NCBI GenBank assembly: GCA_900314395.1
Contig: OMVB01000063.1
Coordinates: 1-60,874 of the forward strand
DNA: 60,874 bases
DNA from: an uncultured Prevotellaceae bacterium
GTDB lineage: Bacteria; Bacteroidota; Bacteroidia; Bacteroidales; UBA932
Direction: 5' to 3'
In this document: positions 43,236 through 51,297 of the stretch, piece by piece
How the letters are laid out: each line of letters opens with the position of its first letter
How positions within the stretch are numbered: position 1 is the first letter of the stretch
Made by a program: the position numbers and the translations under genes
The notes under the pieces: generated by a model
What the model was told of the DNA's origin: nothing
Seen by the model: only the letters and a program-made list of their open reading frames with translations
Databases searched by the model: none

Positions 43236-43682
43236 ATGGGAAAACAGAATAAAATATTCAAATGGATAATGTTGGCGCTGATGTTCATCAGCCTTATCAT
43301 TGTCGTTCTGGGCTTCTTCAAGGGATATCCTGACAGCCCCGCCAATGATAACGGTTCTGTTGATCCGCTCCTCTACTGGGCATACGCTATGATCATCATA
43401 GCTATCGTGTGCGCAGTTCTGGTTAGTGTCTTCATCATGGCTGTCAACAATCCCAAGAGCCTCGTCAAGCTCGGAATCGGCCTCGTAGTGGCTGCTGTCA
43501 TCTGCGGCATCGCTTACGCTCTGGCTCCCGGTTCACAGCCCGTGGCTTACAATGGTGAGGCCGTTACAAACGGTACTCTCAAGCTCACTGATACCATCTT
43601 GAATCTTACCTGGTTTGCAGGCGCCGCAGCGATTCTTTCCATCATTGTAGGCGAAATTGCCAGCAAGGTACGTAAAAACTAA
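43236..43682 (+). CDS. Small multi-helix membrane protein in the ExbB/ExbD operon
   Basis: A 148-residue protein with about four membrane helices (roughly 8-28, 45-70, 77-96 and 122-142) and an outside loop near 100-120. I recognise no family motif. It sits 12 bases after exbB and six before the first exbD. Similar small membrane proteins occur in this position in other Bacteroidetes, so it is probably an extra subunit of the energy-transducing complex. That is inference from position. Confidence 0.7.
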   Translation: MGKQNKIFKWIMLALMFISLIIVVLGFFKGYPDSPANDNGSVDPLLYWAYAMIIIAIVCAVLVSVFIMAVNNPKSLVKLGIGLVVAAVICGIAYALAPGSQPVAYNGEAVTNGTLKLTDTILNLTWFAGAAAILSIIVGEIASKVRKN

Positions 43683-43688
43683 TGCGCT

Positions 43689-44267
43689 ATGGGTAAGAAG
43701 AAAACACCTGCGATTAATTCAAGTTCAACGGCGGACATCGCGTTCCTGCTCCTGTGCTACTTCCTCATGACTACAACCATGGATTCGAAGACAGGTCTGC
43801 AGAGGCGTCTCCCGCCTATGCCTGACAAAGAACAGAAGGTTGAGGATATCAAGATCAACCGTCGTAACATCATCATTGTCAGGATAAATTCTGCTGACAG
43901 ACTTCTCGCCGGTAGCGAACCCATAGACATCAGCCAGCTCAAAGATAAAATCAAGGAATTCATTTCCAATCCTGCCGATGACCCTAATCTCCCGGAGAAG
44001 GAGACCAAGGTAATCGAAGGCTACGGCGAGTGCCCGGTTACAAAGGGTGTTATCTCCCTTCAGAATGACCGCGGTACCAGCTACAGGGCCTACATCGAGG
44101 TTCAGAATGAGCTCGTAAAAGCAATCAACGAGCTCCGCGACGAGTTCTCAATGAAGAATTGGGGCAAGAAGTTCGCAAGCCTGAACGAAGACCAGCAAAA
44201 GATTGTGAAAGAGGCTGTACCTCAGAACATCTCCGAGGCAGAGCCTAAGGATACCGGTAAAAAATAA
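43689..44267 (+). CDS. exbD: ExbD/TolR-family protein, first copy
   Basis: A 192-residue protein with a short cytoplasmic N terminus, one membrane helix (about 16-35) and a periplasmic domain. TADIAFLLLCYFLMTTTMD contains the membrane Asp of ExbD/TolR that takes part in proton transfer. The C-terminal tail (about 150-192) is longer than in ExbD of E. coli. A second exbD follows after 13 bases. Confidence 0.9.
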   Translation: MGKKKTPAINSSSTADIAFLLLCYFLMTTTMDSKTGLQRRLPPMPDKEQKVEDIKINRRNIIIVRINSADRLLAGSEPIDISQLKDKIKEFISNPADDPNLPEKETKVIEGYGECPVTKGVISLQNDRGTSYRAYIEVQNELVKAINELRDEFSMKNWGKKFASLNEDQQKIVKEAVPQNISEAEPKDTGKK

Positions 44268-44280
44268 GGAGGAATAGAAT

Positions 44281-44748
44281 ATGTCAAAATTCGGTGGCAG
44301 CAACAACAAGAAAGAGGTTCCGGCAATGTCTTCCGGTTCCCTCTCGGATATCGTGTTCATGCTCCTGTTCTTCTTTATGGTTACCACTCAGATGCGTGAC
44401 ACTGAGAACAAAGTTATGGTGAAACTCCCTGAGGCATCAGAGGTTGTTAAACTGGAAAGAAAAGACCTTGCGTCTTACATCAACATCGGTCCCCCTACCC
44501 GTGCACTTCAGTCAAAGTTCGGTACAGAGGCCCGTATCCAGCTCAACGACGACTTCAAGACCATCGAGGATATCCGTGACTTCATCGCAGCAGAGCGTGA
44601 GTCAATGAGCGAAGGCGACCGCGCCCTTATGACCACTGTTATCAAAGGTGATATGGACGTGAGAATGGGTATCATTACAGATGTTAAGCAGGAGCTCAGA
44701 CGTTGCTCCGCACTTAAAATCATGTACCAGGCAAGAAGAGTTGAATAA
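44281..44748 (+). CDS. ExbD/TolR-family protein, second copy
   Basis: A 155-residue ExbD/TolR protein. LSDIVFMLLFFFMVTTQM is the membrane helix with the conserved Asp, followed by a periplasmic domain ending in the typical IKGDMDVRMGIITDVKQELR pattern. Two different ExbD proteins per ExbB are common in Bacteroidetes and may form a mixed dimer. It ends the operon; a terminator follows. Confidence 0.9.
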   Translation: MSKFGGSNNKKEVPAMSSGSLSDIVFMLLFFFMVTTQMRDTENKVMVKLPEASEVVKLERKDLASYINIGPPTRALQSKFGTEARIQLNDDFKTIEDIRDFIAAERESMSEGDRALMTTVIKGDMDVRMGIITDVKQELRRCSALKIMYQARRVE

Positions 44749-44770
44749 AAACAACTTTATATCTTTAAAA

Positions 44771-44805
44771 GAAAGCCTCTCCATAGCGGAGGGGCTTTCT
44801 TTTTT
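44771..44805 (+). terminator. Rho-independent terminator of the ExbB/ExbD operon
   Basis: A 12-pair stem (GAAAGCCTCTCC with GGAGGGGCTTTC, one G-U pair) with a five-base loop and a T-tract, starting 23 bases after the last stop. Confidence 0.88.
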
Positions 44806-44818
44806 ACACATATTTCAC

Positions 44819-44826
44819 TATCTTTG
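44819..44826 (+). promoter_or_regulatory. Promoter -7 box of asnS
   Basis: TATCTTTG, 47 bases before the asnS ATG and just after the upstream terminator. The -33 region falls on the terminator T-tract. Confidence 0.5.
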
Positions 44827-44873
44827 CACGATTATAGACTAATTTTGGAAGATTAGAATAAAACAGAACAGAA

Positions 44874-46274
44874 ATGGATACTCTGAAGAGAACTAAGGTT
44901 AAGGACCTCCTTTGCAGCACACCCGGAGCAGAGGTGCTGGCAAAAGGCTGGGTCAGGACAAAGCGCGGTAACAAACAGGTAAAATTCATCGCTCTTAACG
45001 ATGGTTCAACCGTAAAGAATATTCAGGTCGTAGCACCCTGCGACGTGATCGACGAGGAAACCCTCAAAAAGGTCACAACAGGCGCCAGCCTGCAGGTTAA
45101 AGGCGTGCTGACGGAATCCATCGGCAGCGGCCAGGCAGTGGAAATCCAGGCCAAAGAGATAGAGGTCCTGGGAGAATGCGACCCTATGCGCTTCCCTCTT
45201 CAGAAGAAGGACACATCCCTGGAGTACCTCAGGACAGTAGCACACATGAGGCTCAGGACAAACACCTTCGGAGCAGTGCTCCGCATCCGTCACGCCATGG
45301 CATTCGCCATCCATAAATTCTTCAATGACAAGGGTTTCGTTTACCTTCATACCCCGCTTATCACTGAGTCCGACGCAGAAGGTGCAGGCGATATGTTCCA
45401 GGTAACCACAATGGACCTTGCAAACGTTCCTGTTCATGGCGGAAAGGTAGACTTCAGCAAGGATTTCTTCGGAAAGAAGACTTCCCTTACCGTGAGCGGA
45501 CAGCTTGAGGGTGAGCTTGGCGCAACCGCCGTAGGAGAAATTTACACCTTCGGCCCTACCTTCCGCGCAGAAAACTCCAATACTCCCCGCCACCTGGCAG
45601 AGTTCTGGATGATCGAGCCGGAAATGGCCTTCTACGACATTAACGACAACATGGCCCTGGCAGAGGAATTCGTAAAATACCTTGTACAGTACGCTCTGGA
45701 CAACTGCATGGACGACCTTCAGTTCCTGAACGACAAATACGACGACGGCCTTATTGAGAGGCTCCGCAGCGTGCTTGGCATCGCCTTCCAGAAGGTTACT
45801 TACACCCAGGCCGTAGAAATCCTGGAAGAAGCCATTAAGAACGGCCAGCAGTTCGAGTATCCCGTACATTGGGGCACCGACTTCCAGAGCGAGCATGAGC
45901 GCTACCTTGTAGAAAAGCACTTCGGCAAACCCGTTATCCTCATAGACTTTCCCAAGGACATCAAGGCCTTCTACATGAAGCAGAACGAGGACGGGCGTAC
46001 CGTACGCGGCATGGACGTTCTCTTCCCCAAGATTGGAGAAATCATCGGCGGTTCAGAGCGTGAGGCATCCCTTGAAAAACTGGAAAAGCGCATAGAGGAA
46101 CTTGGCATGAGCCGCAAGAACCTGGAGTGGTACATAGATACCCGCAGGTACGGCACAGTGCCTCACAGCGGCTTTGGACTGGGCTTCGAGCGCCTTCTGC
46201 TCTTTGTCACAGGCATGGCCAACATCCGTGACGTGATTCCTTTCCCCAGAACACCCAAGAACGCAGAATTCTAA
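44874..46274 (+). CDS. asnS: Asparaginyl-tRNA synthetase
   Basis: A 466-residue class II synthetase. The OB-fold anticodon domain occupies about 15-110. Catalytic motif 2 appears as [19 protein letters not shown], and motif 3 as [15 protein letters not shown]. The asparagine form is supported by length and the MIEPE and IPFPRTP signatures, as distinct from aspartyl- and lysyl-tRNA synthetases. It leads an operon with udk (11-base gap) and a TonB-like gene. Confidence 0.95.
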   Translation: MDTLKRTKVKDLLCSTPGAEVLAKGWVRTKRGNKQVKFIALNDGSTVKNIQVVAPCDVIDEETLKKVTTGASLQVKGVLTESIGSGQAVEIQAKEIEVLGECDPMRFPLQKKDTSLEYLRTVAHMRLRTNTFGAVLRIRHAMAFAIHKFFNDKGFVYLHTPLITESDAEGAGDMFQVTTMDLANVPVHGGKVDFSKDFFGKKTSLTVSGQLEGELGATAVGEIYTFGPTFRAENSNTPRHLAEFWMIEPEMAFYDINDNMALAEEFVKYLVQYALDNCMDDLQFLNDKYDDGLIERLRSVLGIAFQKVTYTQAVEILEEAIKNGQQFEYPVHWGTDFQSEHERYLVEKHFGKPVILIDFPKDIKAFYMKQNEDGRTVRGMDVLFPKIGEIIGGSEREASLEKLEKRIEELGMSRKNLEWYIDTRRYGTVPHSGFGLGFERLLLFVTGMANIRDVIPFPRTPKNAEF

Positions 46275-46285
46275 AATTCCACAAT

Positions 46286-46909
46286 ATGTTAGTTATCGGT
46301 ATAGCAGGTGGTTCAGGCTCCGGAAAAACCACTGTTGTAAAAGCAATAACCAAGCAGCTGGAAGGCCGCGTGGTAGTCATTCCCCAGGACTCCTACTACA
46401 AAGACTCCAGTCACCTGGCCCCGGAAGAGCGTCAGAAGATTAATTTTGACCACCCGGACGCCATCGACTGGAAACTTCTCTGCCAGCAGATCAGGGAGCT
46501 TAAACAAGGCAAGACCGTAGAGCAGCCCGTGTACTCCTACATCACCTGCTCACGTTCAAAGACAGAGACCGTGACCGTAGAGCCCGCGGAAGTCATCATC
46601 GTGGAAGGCATCCTTATCTTCACCTGCAAGGAGCTCCGCGACCAGATGAACATCAAGATTTTTGTCGACGCCGATGACGACGACCGCCTTATGCGAATCA
46701 TCGTCCGCGATATCGCGGAGCGCGGAAGGAATATAGAAACCGCTATCGAGCATTACACAGACACCGTTAAGCCGATGCACCTCCAGTTCATCGAACCCAG
46801 CAAGCGCTACGCAGACATTATCATCCCCCAGGGAGGTCATAACAAAGTTGCGATTGACGTAATCTCCGCCACTGTAGAAAGGGCGATGAGCAGAATCGCA
46901 AAGAAATAA
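46286..46909 (+). CDS. udk: Uridine kinase
   Basis: A 207-residue kinase that phosphorylates uridine and cytidine. Walker A is GGSGSGKT (8-15), followed by QDSYYKD, NFDHPDAIDW, VIIVEGILIF and RDIAERGR, all typical of Udk. Co-transcribed with asnS. Confidence 0.95.
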   Translation: MLVIGIAGGSGSGKTTVVKAITKQLEGRVVVIPQDSYYKDSSHLAPEERQKINFDHPDAIDWKLLCQQIRELKQGKTVEQPVYSYITCSRSKTETVTVEPAEVIIVEGILIFTCKELRDQMNIKIFVDADDDDRLMRIIVRDIAERGRNIETAIEHYTDTVKPMHLQFIEPSKRYADIIIPQGGHNKVAIDVISATVERAMSRIAKK

Positions 46910-46921
46910 AACCGGCCGGTC

Positions 46922-47647
46922 ATGAACCTACGCGGTGAAGATAAGGCAGGATTATATATCACGGTATCAGTTCATCTGGCTGTGATTATAATCCTGCTTT
47001 TGTGTCATCTTGGTTCCATGTCCGGCAAGACGGATTCTTACCTGCTGGACTTCAGCGCTTCCATGGAAGAAAGCGAAGCCCAGAAGCTGAAGGCTCCGGA
47101 GCCGGAGGAAGACCTTTCCTTTGACGAGGAAATAGCCCGGCGTATAGAAAGGATGATAGCCGGCGAATCCGGAACAGACTTCAAAAACATAGCCACAGAC
47201 CGTTCCAGCACACTCAAGGACGACCGCGGCACAGACGCGGACAAGCTGTACGAGGACGCCCGCCGCCTTGCCAGGGACCTCAAGGACGGAGTCCAGGCGG
47301 ACGAGCCGGACAACGACTATGTGTCCGACAACAAACCAGTCAAGAAAGAGGACAGGAAGGAGTACAGCGGCCCGTCGGTCGTTTCCTATTCACTGGACGG
47401 CCGCAAGGCCTCCCGCCTGCCAATTCCGGCCTACGGCTGCTACGGGGGCGGAATGGTTACCGTCCTCATCGTCGTGGACAACTCCGGGAAGGTGATTGAC
47501 GCCAAGGTGCAGGACGACACCTCTTCCCGTGACAACTGCCTCCGGGAAAAGGCAGTCAACGCAGCAAAACGCTCCCGTTTCTCTACAAATGCAAAAGCCC
47601 CCGCACGGCAGCACGGGGACATAGTCTATCAGTTTATCGCCCAGTAA
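46922..47647 (+). CDS. TonB-like energy-transduction protein
   Basis: A 241-residue protein with an N-terminal membrane helix (about 11-32), a long acidic periplasmic linker (about 45-150) instead of the usual Pro-rich spacer, and a C-terminal domain (about 165-241) resembling the TonB fold (VTVLIVVDNSGKVIDAKVQD, then KAVNAAKRSRF). It could work with the ExbB/ExbD complex encoded 2 kb upstream, although it lies in a different operon. Its stop is two bases from that of the convergent S41 gene. Confidence 0.75.
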   Translation: MNLRGEDKAGLYITVSVHLAVIIILLLCHLGSMSGKTDSYLLDFSASMEESEAQKLKAPEPEEDLSFDEEIARRIERMIAGESGTDFKNIATDRSSTLKDDRGTDADKLYEDARRLARDLKDGVQADEPDNDYVSDNKPVKKEDRKEYSGPSVVSYSLDGRKASRLPIPAYGCYGGGMVTVLIVVDNSGKVIDAKVQDDTSSRDNCLREKAVNAAKRSRFSTNAKAPARQHGDIVYQFIAQ

Positions 47648-47649
47648 TT

Positions 47650-49230
47650 CTACAGGGGCTCGGCGCTTAGCGCAACCATAACCGCATCATCCACAGGGAG
47701 ATAGAGCTTGTAGTATGCATTCTGTCCCAACTTTGAGTATCGGCCTACAAGAGAGCGGAGCATAGGAAGCAGATAAGACTTCGTGGCATCCCACTCCCCT
47801 CTCTGGGCATATACACCCTCGCGTGCGGCAAAGGACAGGAAGCCGGCAGGAATATTGATGCTTTCCAGGAAGTCCTCAAGGTCTCCATAATTGTCAATTG
47901 CGCCAAGTTTGTTCTTGTACTTGTCGAATATCATGGATGAATACCGGACAGGCAGCGCCTTACGGTTGCATTTAACGTAGAAGTCAGTGGCACGGGTGGT
48001 GTCCATCGGCACATAAATGTCCGGCATGATACCTCCTCCGCCGTAAACGGTGCGGCCGGCAGCCGTATGATAAACCTCGCTGGTATCTGCACGTACACTG
48101 TCCTGGCTGAACATCTCGCCGTCAATATAGCGCTTGTAAAGATCCATACGGTAGTCTTCATCGCCGTTGTAAGGACGCTGGATGCATCTTCCGGATGGAG
48201 TGTAATACCTTGCTACAGAGATTCTTACGGCAGAACCATCACTGAAGTACAGAGGTTCCTGCACAAGACCCTTTCCATAAGAGCGGCGACCTACGATAAC
48301 ACCCCTGTCATTGTCCTGAACAGCCCCTGCGAAAATCTCACTGGAAGACGCGCTGTTCTCATTGATAATGACAACAAGCCCGATATTCTGTAGCAGTCCG
48401 CGGCCGTCGGCGTTATACTCTTCCCTCTTGCGGTGCAGGCCGGCAAGATTCACGATATTGTCGCCTTTGGCAAGGAAAAGATTGGAAAGCAGCAGCGCCT
48501 GGTTGAAGTAGCCACCGGTGTTGTCCCGGATATCGATGATGAGCTTCTTCATACCGTCGGCCATAAGGTTCACAGCGGCCTCCGATACCTCCTGGAATGT
48601 GGTTGCGGAGAATCTGTTCAGGCGGATATAACCGGTGGTGTCGCCTATCATGAACGATGCATCCACGCAGTGCATGGGGATTTTCCCGCGTACGATGTCA
48701 AACAGGACAGGCTCTTTATCACGGCTGATTTTCACCGAAACCTTGGTTCCGGCGGGGCCCTTGAGCCTCTTTACCATGCTGTCCTGAGGGAATTTCACAC
48801 CGGCGATATTCTCCCCGTCCACCTCCAGGATGCGGTCCCCGGGCAAAAGGCCCGCCTTTTCTGACGGACCGCCGGCTATCACTTCCAGCACAATTGCGGT
48901 GTCATTAGGGACATTGAACTGAATGCCGATGCCGCTGAAGTTGCCGGCAAGGTCGGTCTCCGCCTCCTCCAGATCTGTCGGAGGCAGATAGAGGGAATGA
49001 GGGTCCAGCTTGGACAGGGCGGCGATAATTGCAGCCTCCGTCACTTCCTGGACGTTGACCTCGTCCACATAGTTCTCACGGACCTGCTGCAGGACAAGAT
49101 TCAGCTTGCTCCAGTCCCTGTCGCTTACTGCCTTACGGTTGTTTTTCCCGATAAAGCCGATTATTACGGTTCCCAAAACGCCGATAGCGACGCCAAGCAG
49201 GGCTATCGGCAGTGCGGATTTGTCTTTCAT
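47650..49230 (-). CDS. S41 carboxy-terminal processing peptidase
   Basis: A 526-residue envelope serine protease (CtpA-like). An N-terminal membrane helix (about 8-26) is followed by a PDZ domain (about 85-170) and the catalytic domain with NENSASSSEIFAGAVQDN and RSYGKGLVQ, supplying the Ser-Lys dyad. Such enzymes trim C termini of exported proteins. A C-terminal extension (about 390-526) is longer than in short Ctp forms. Its ATG shares one base with the deaminase stop. Confidence 0.92.
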   Translation of the reverse strand: MKDKSALPIALLGVAIGVLGTVIIGFIGKNNRKAVSDRDWSKLNLVLQQVRENYVDEVNVQEVTEAAIIAALSKLDPHSLYLPPTDLEEAETDLAGNFSGIGIQFNVPNDTAIVLEVIAGGPSEKAGLLPGDRILEVDGENIAGVKFPQDSMVKRLKGPAGTKVSVKISRDKEPVLFDIVRGKIPMHCVDASFMIGDTTGYIRLNRFSATTFQEVSEAAVNLMADGMKKLIIDIRDNTGGYFNQALLLSNLFLAKGDNIVNLAGLHRKREEYNADGRGLLQNIGLVVIINENSASSSEIFAGAVQDNDRGVIVGRRSYGKGLVQEPLYFSDGSAVRISVARYYTPSGRCIQRPYNGDEDYRMDLYKRYIDGEMFSQDSVRADTSEVYHTAAGRTVYGGGGIMPDIYVPMDTTRATDFYVKCNRKALPVRYSSMIFDKYKNKLGAIDNYGDLEDFLESINIPAGFLSFAAREGVYAQRGEWDATKSYLLPMLRSLVGRYSKLGQNAYYKLYLPVDDAVMVALSAEPL

Positions 49231-49640
49231 TAGTCTTCTACTTGTTCAACCTCTATTCCGGCACGCTTGAGCAGCTGGATGCCGTCGTCCAGGCGGTACT
49301 GCTCACGATATACGACGCGCTTGATTCCGGACTGGATTATAAGTTTGGAGCATTCCAGGCAGGGAGAAGCAGTAACGTAAAGCGTTGCGCCCTCGCTGCT
49401 GTTCCCGGACTTGGCTACCTTGGAGATGGCATTAGCCTCCGCGTGAAGCACATAGGGCTTTGTAGCGCCTGTAATTTCATCCTCGCAGATATTCTCGAAT
49501 CCGGACGGGGTGCCGTTGTAACCATCGGAAATAATCATTTTATCCTTGACGATGAGGGCACCCACCTGACGGCGTTTGCAGTATGAGTTCCGCGCCCATA
49601 CTGCCGCCATATCAAGATAGCTTTTGTCGAACTTCTGCAT
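49230..49640 (-). CDS. dCMP deaminase family protein
   Basis: A 136-residue zinc deaminase. The zinc site is HAEANAI and PCLECSKLI, giving one His and two Cys ligands and the catalytic Glu. It converts dCMP to dUMP for thymidylate synthesis; ComEB proteins have the same domain. It is placed between a fatty-acid ligase (three-base gap) and the S41 protease (one-base overlap). Confidence 0.92.
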   Translation of the reverse strand: MQKFDKSYLDMAAVWARNSYCKRRQVGALIVKDKMIISDGYNGTPSGFENICEDEITGATKPYVLHAEANAISKVAKSGNSSEGATLYVTASPCLECSKLIIQSGIKRVVYREQYRLDDGIQLLKRAGIEVEQVED

Positions 49641-49643
49641 AGC

Positions 49644-51296
49644 TTACTGTCTCTGGTAAAGATAACGTTTGATGCTGCGCTTGGGGGTACGCTCGAAGTC
49701 CTCCGGCAGGAACTCAAACTTCTTGATCTTTGCATAGTTAGGGATCTCGCGGTTGACATCCGGCATGGCGTCTGTCAGACGTTTCTCCAGCTGGCTGCGG
49801 CTCATGCCGTCCAGTTCTCCCTGATGATAGTCCGGATAGATGAGGGCTGTAAGGCCGCCATCCTCTTCAATTACCAGTGAATCAACAACATAAGTAAGGT
49901 TGTTGATTACGGCCTCAAGCTCCTCCGGGTAGATATTCTGGCCGGAAGGACCAAGAATCATGCACTTGGAGCGGCCGCGCAGGTAAAGGTAACCGTCATT
50001 GTCCATTACACCCATGTCTCCGGTGCGGAACCAGCCGTCATCGGTGAATGACTGGGCGGTAGCCTCTTCATTCTTGTAATAGCCAAGGAATACGTTTGCA
50101 CCGCGCACCTGAACCTCTCCGGGGATGTTCTCAGGGTCATCGGAATCAATCCTTATCTCATTGTTAAGGGCGGCCATACCGCAGGAACCGAGCCTTGTCT
50201 TGTCCCAGTGAACGTAGGAAATGATAGGAGCGCACTCCGTCATTCCGTAGCCCACGGTGTAAGGGAAGCTGATGCGCTTGAAGAAAGCCTCTACCTCCGG
50301 GTTGAAGGCGGCTCCGCCAAGGATTACCTCCTCAAAATTGCCGCCGAACGTATTGACAAGTTCTGTGCGTATCTTCCTGAGTATCATCTTATCCAGGATA
50401 GGGATATGGAAGAAGACCTTGTTCCTGTCAAGAATGGGTTTTAGTTTGGATTTGTAAATCTTTTCGATGATAAGAGGTACAGCGATGATAATGTTCGGCT
50501 TAATCTCAGAGAAGGCCTTCATTATAATCTTGGGGCTGGGCACGCGGGTCAGGAAGTGAACGTGTGCGCCGATGCTCATTTCAAAGATGAACTCGAACAT
50601 AAATCCGTACATGTGTGCGGAAGGCAGCATAGCCACGACCTCTGCGTTGCATCCCATGTGCGGCTCTGCCTGGCAGGCGAACTGCATATTGGAAAGCAGT
50701 GCGCGGTAAGGAATCATTACACCCTTGGAGAAACCGGAGGTACCTGAGGTGTAGTTGATCATTGCCAGCTCGTCTGCTGAATCCTGGTAATAATTGAGGT
50801 CTGAAGGACCGAAGTTATTGGGATACTTCTTGCCGAAGCTCTCGTTCAGGTGCTCGCGGACGTCGGCCATGGCCTCTGTGCGCGCAAACAGGAACTTGAA
50901 GGTGTTAATCTGCACAATCACCTGAAGGTCAGGCATTTCGTCTGCGGAAAGGCCTTCCCAGATAACATCGTCGACAAAGAGGACCTTGGCCTCGCAGTGG
51001 TTTACAAGATAGTGAATATTACCCGGCTTGAACTCGTGCAGGATGGGTACAGGGACAGCTCCATAAGTAAGGGCTGCAAGGAAACTTACGCCCCAGTTGG
51101 CCTGGTTCCTGGAACAAATCGCCACTTTGTCGCCTTTTTTAAGGCCGCACTGCTCAAAGGCAATCTGCAATTTTGCTATTCTGCGGGCTACATCCCTGTA
51201 ACAGAGTGTTGCGCCCTGATAATTAGAAAGTGCAGGACGATCCCAATGCTCCCTGAAGCTCTTCTCCAGGAGTTTGTTTACTGAACTGAATTCCAT
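49644..51296 (-). CDS. AMP-forming long-chain acyl-CoA synthetase-like ligase
   Basis: A 550-residue adenylate-forming enzyme. The P-loop is YTSGTSGFSKGVM (near 190), and later motifs VGYGMTECAP, GWFRTGDMG and YLRGRSKCMI complete the ANL core. Length and absence of other domains fit acyl-CoA or acyl-ACP ligases that activate free fatty acids. It starts one base after the stop of the 693-residue gene. Confidence 0.9.
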   Translation of the reverse strand: MEFSSVNKLLEKSFREHWDRPALSNYQGATLCYRDVARRIAKLQIAFEQCGLKKGDKVAICSRNQANWGVSFLAALTYGAVPVPILHEFKPGNIHYLVNHCEAKVLFVDDVIWEGLSADEMPDLQVIVQINTFKFLFARTEAMADVREHLNESFGKKYPNNFGPSDLNYYQDSADELAMINYTSGTSGFSKGVMIPYRALLSNMQFACQAEPHMGCNAEVVAMLPSAHMYGFMFEFIFEMSIGAHVHFLTRVPSPKIIMKAFSEIKPNIIIAVPLIIEKIYKSKLKPILDRNKVFFHIPILDKMILRKIRTELVNTFGGNFEEVILGGAAFNPEVEAFFKRISFPYTVGYGMTECAPIISYVHWDKTRLGSCGMAALNNEIRIDSDDPENIPGEVQVRGANVFLGYYKNEEATAQSFTDDGWFRTGDMGVMDNDGYLYLRGRSKCMILGPSGQNIYPEELEAVINNLTYVVDSLVIEEDGGLTALIYPDYHQGELDGMSRSQLEKRLTDAMPDVNREIPNYAKIKKFEFLPEDFERTPKRSIKRYLYQRQ

Positions 51297-51297
51297 A

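Noticed and set aside
45411-45425. ATGGACC inside asnS as a sixth palindromic element
   Set aside because: There is no A/T-rich half next to it and no inverted repeat around it.
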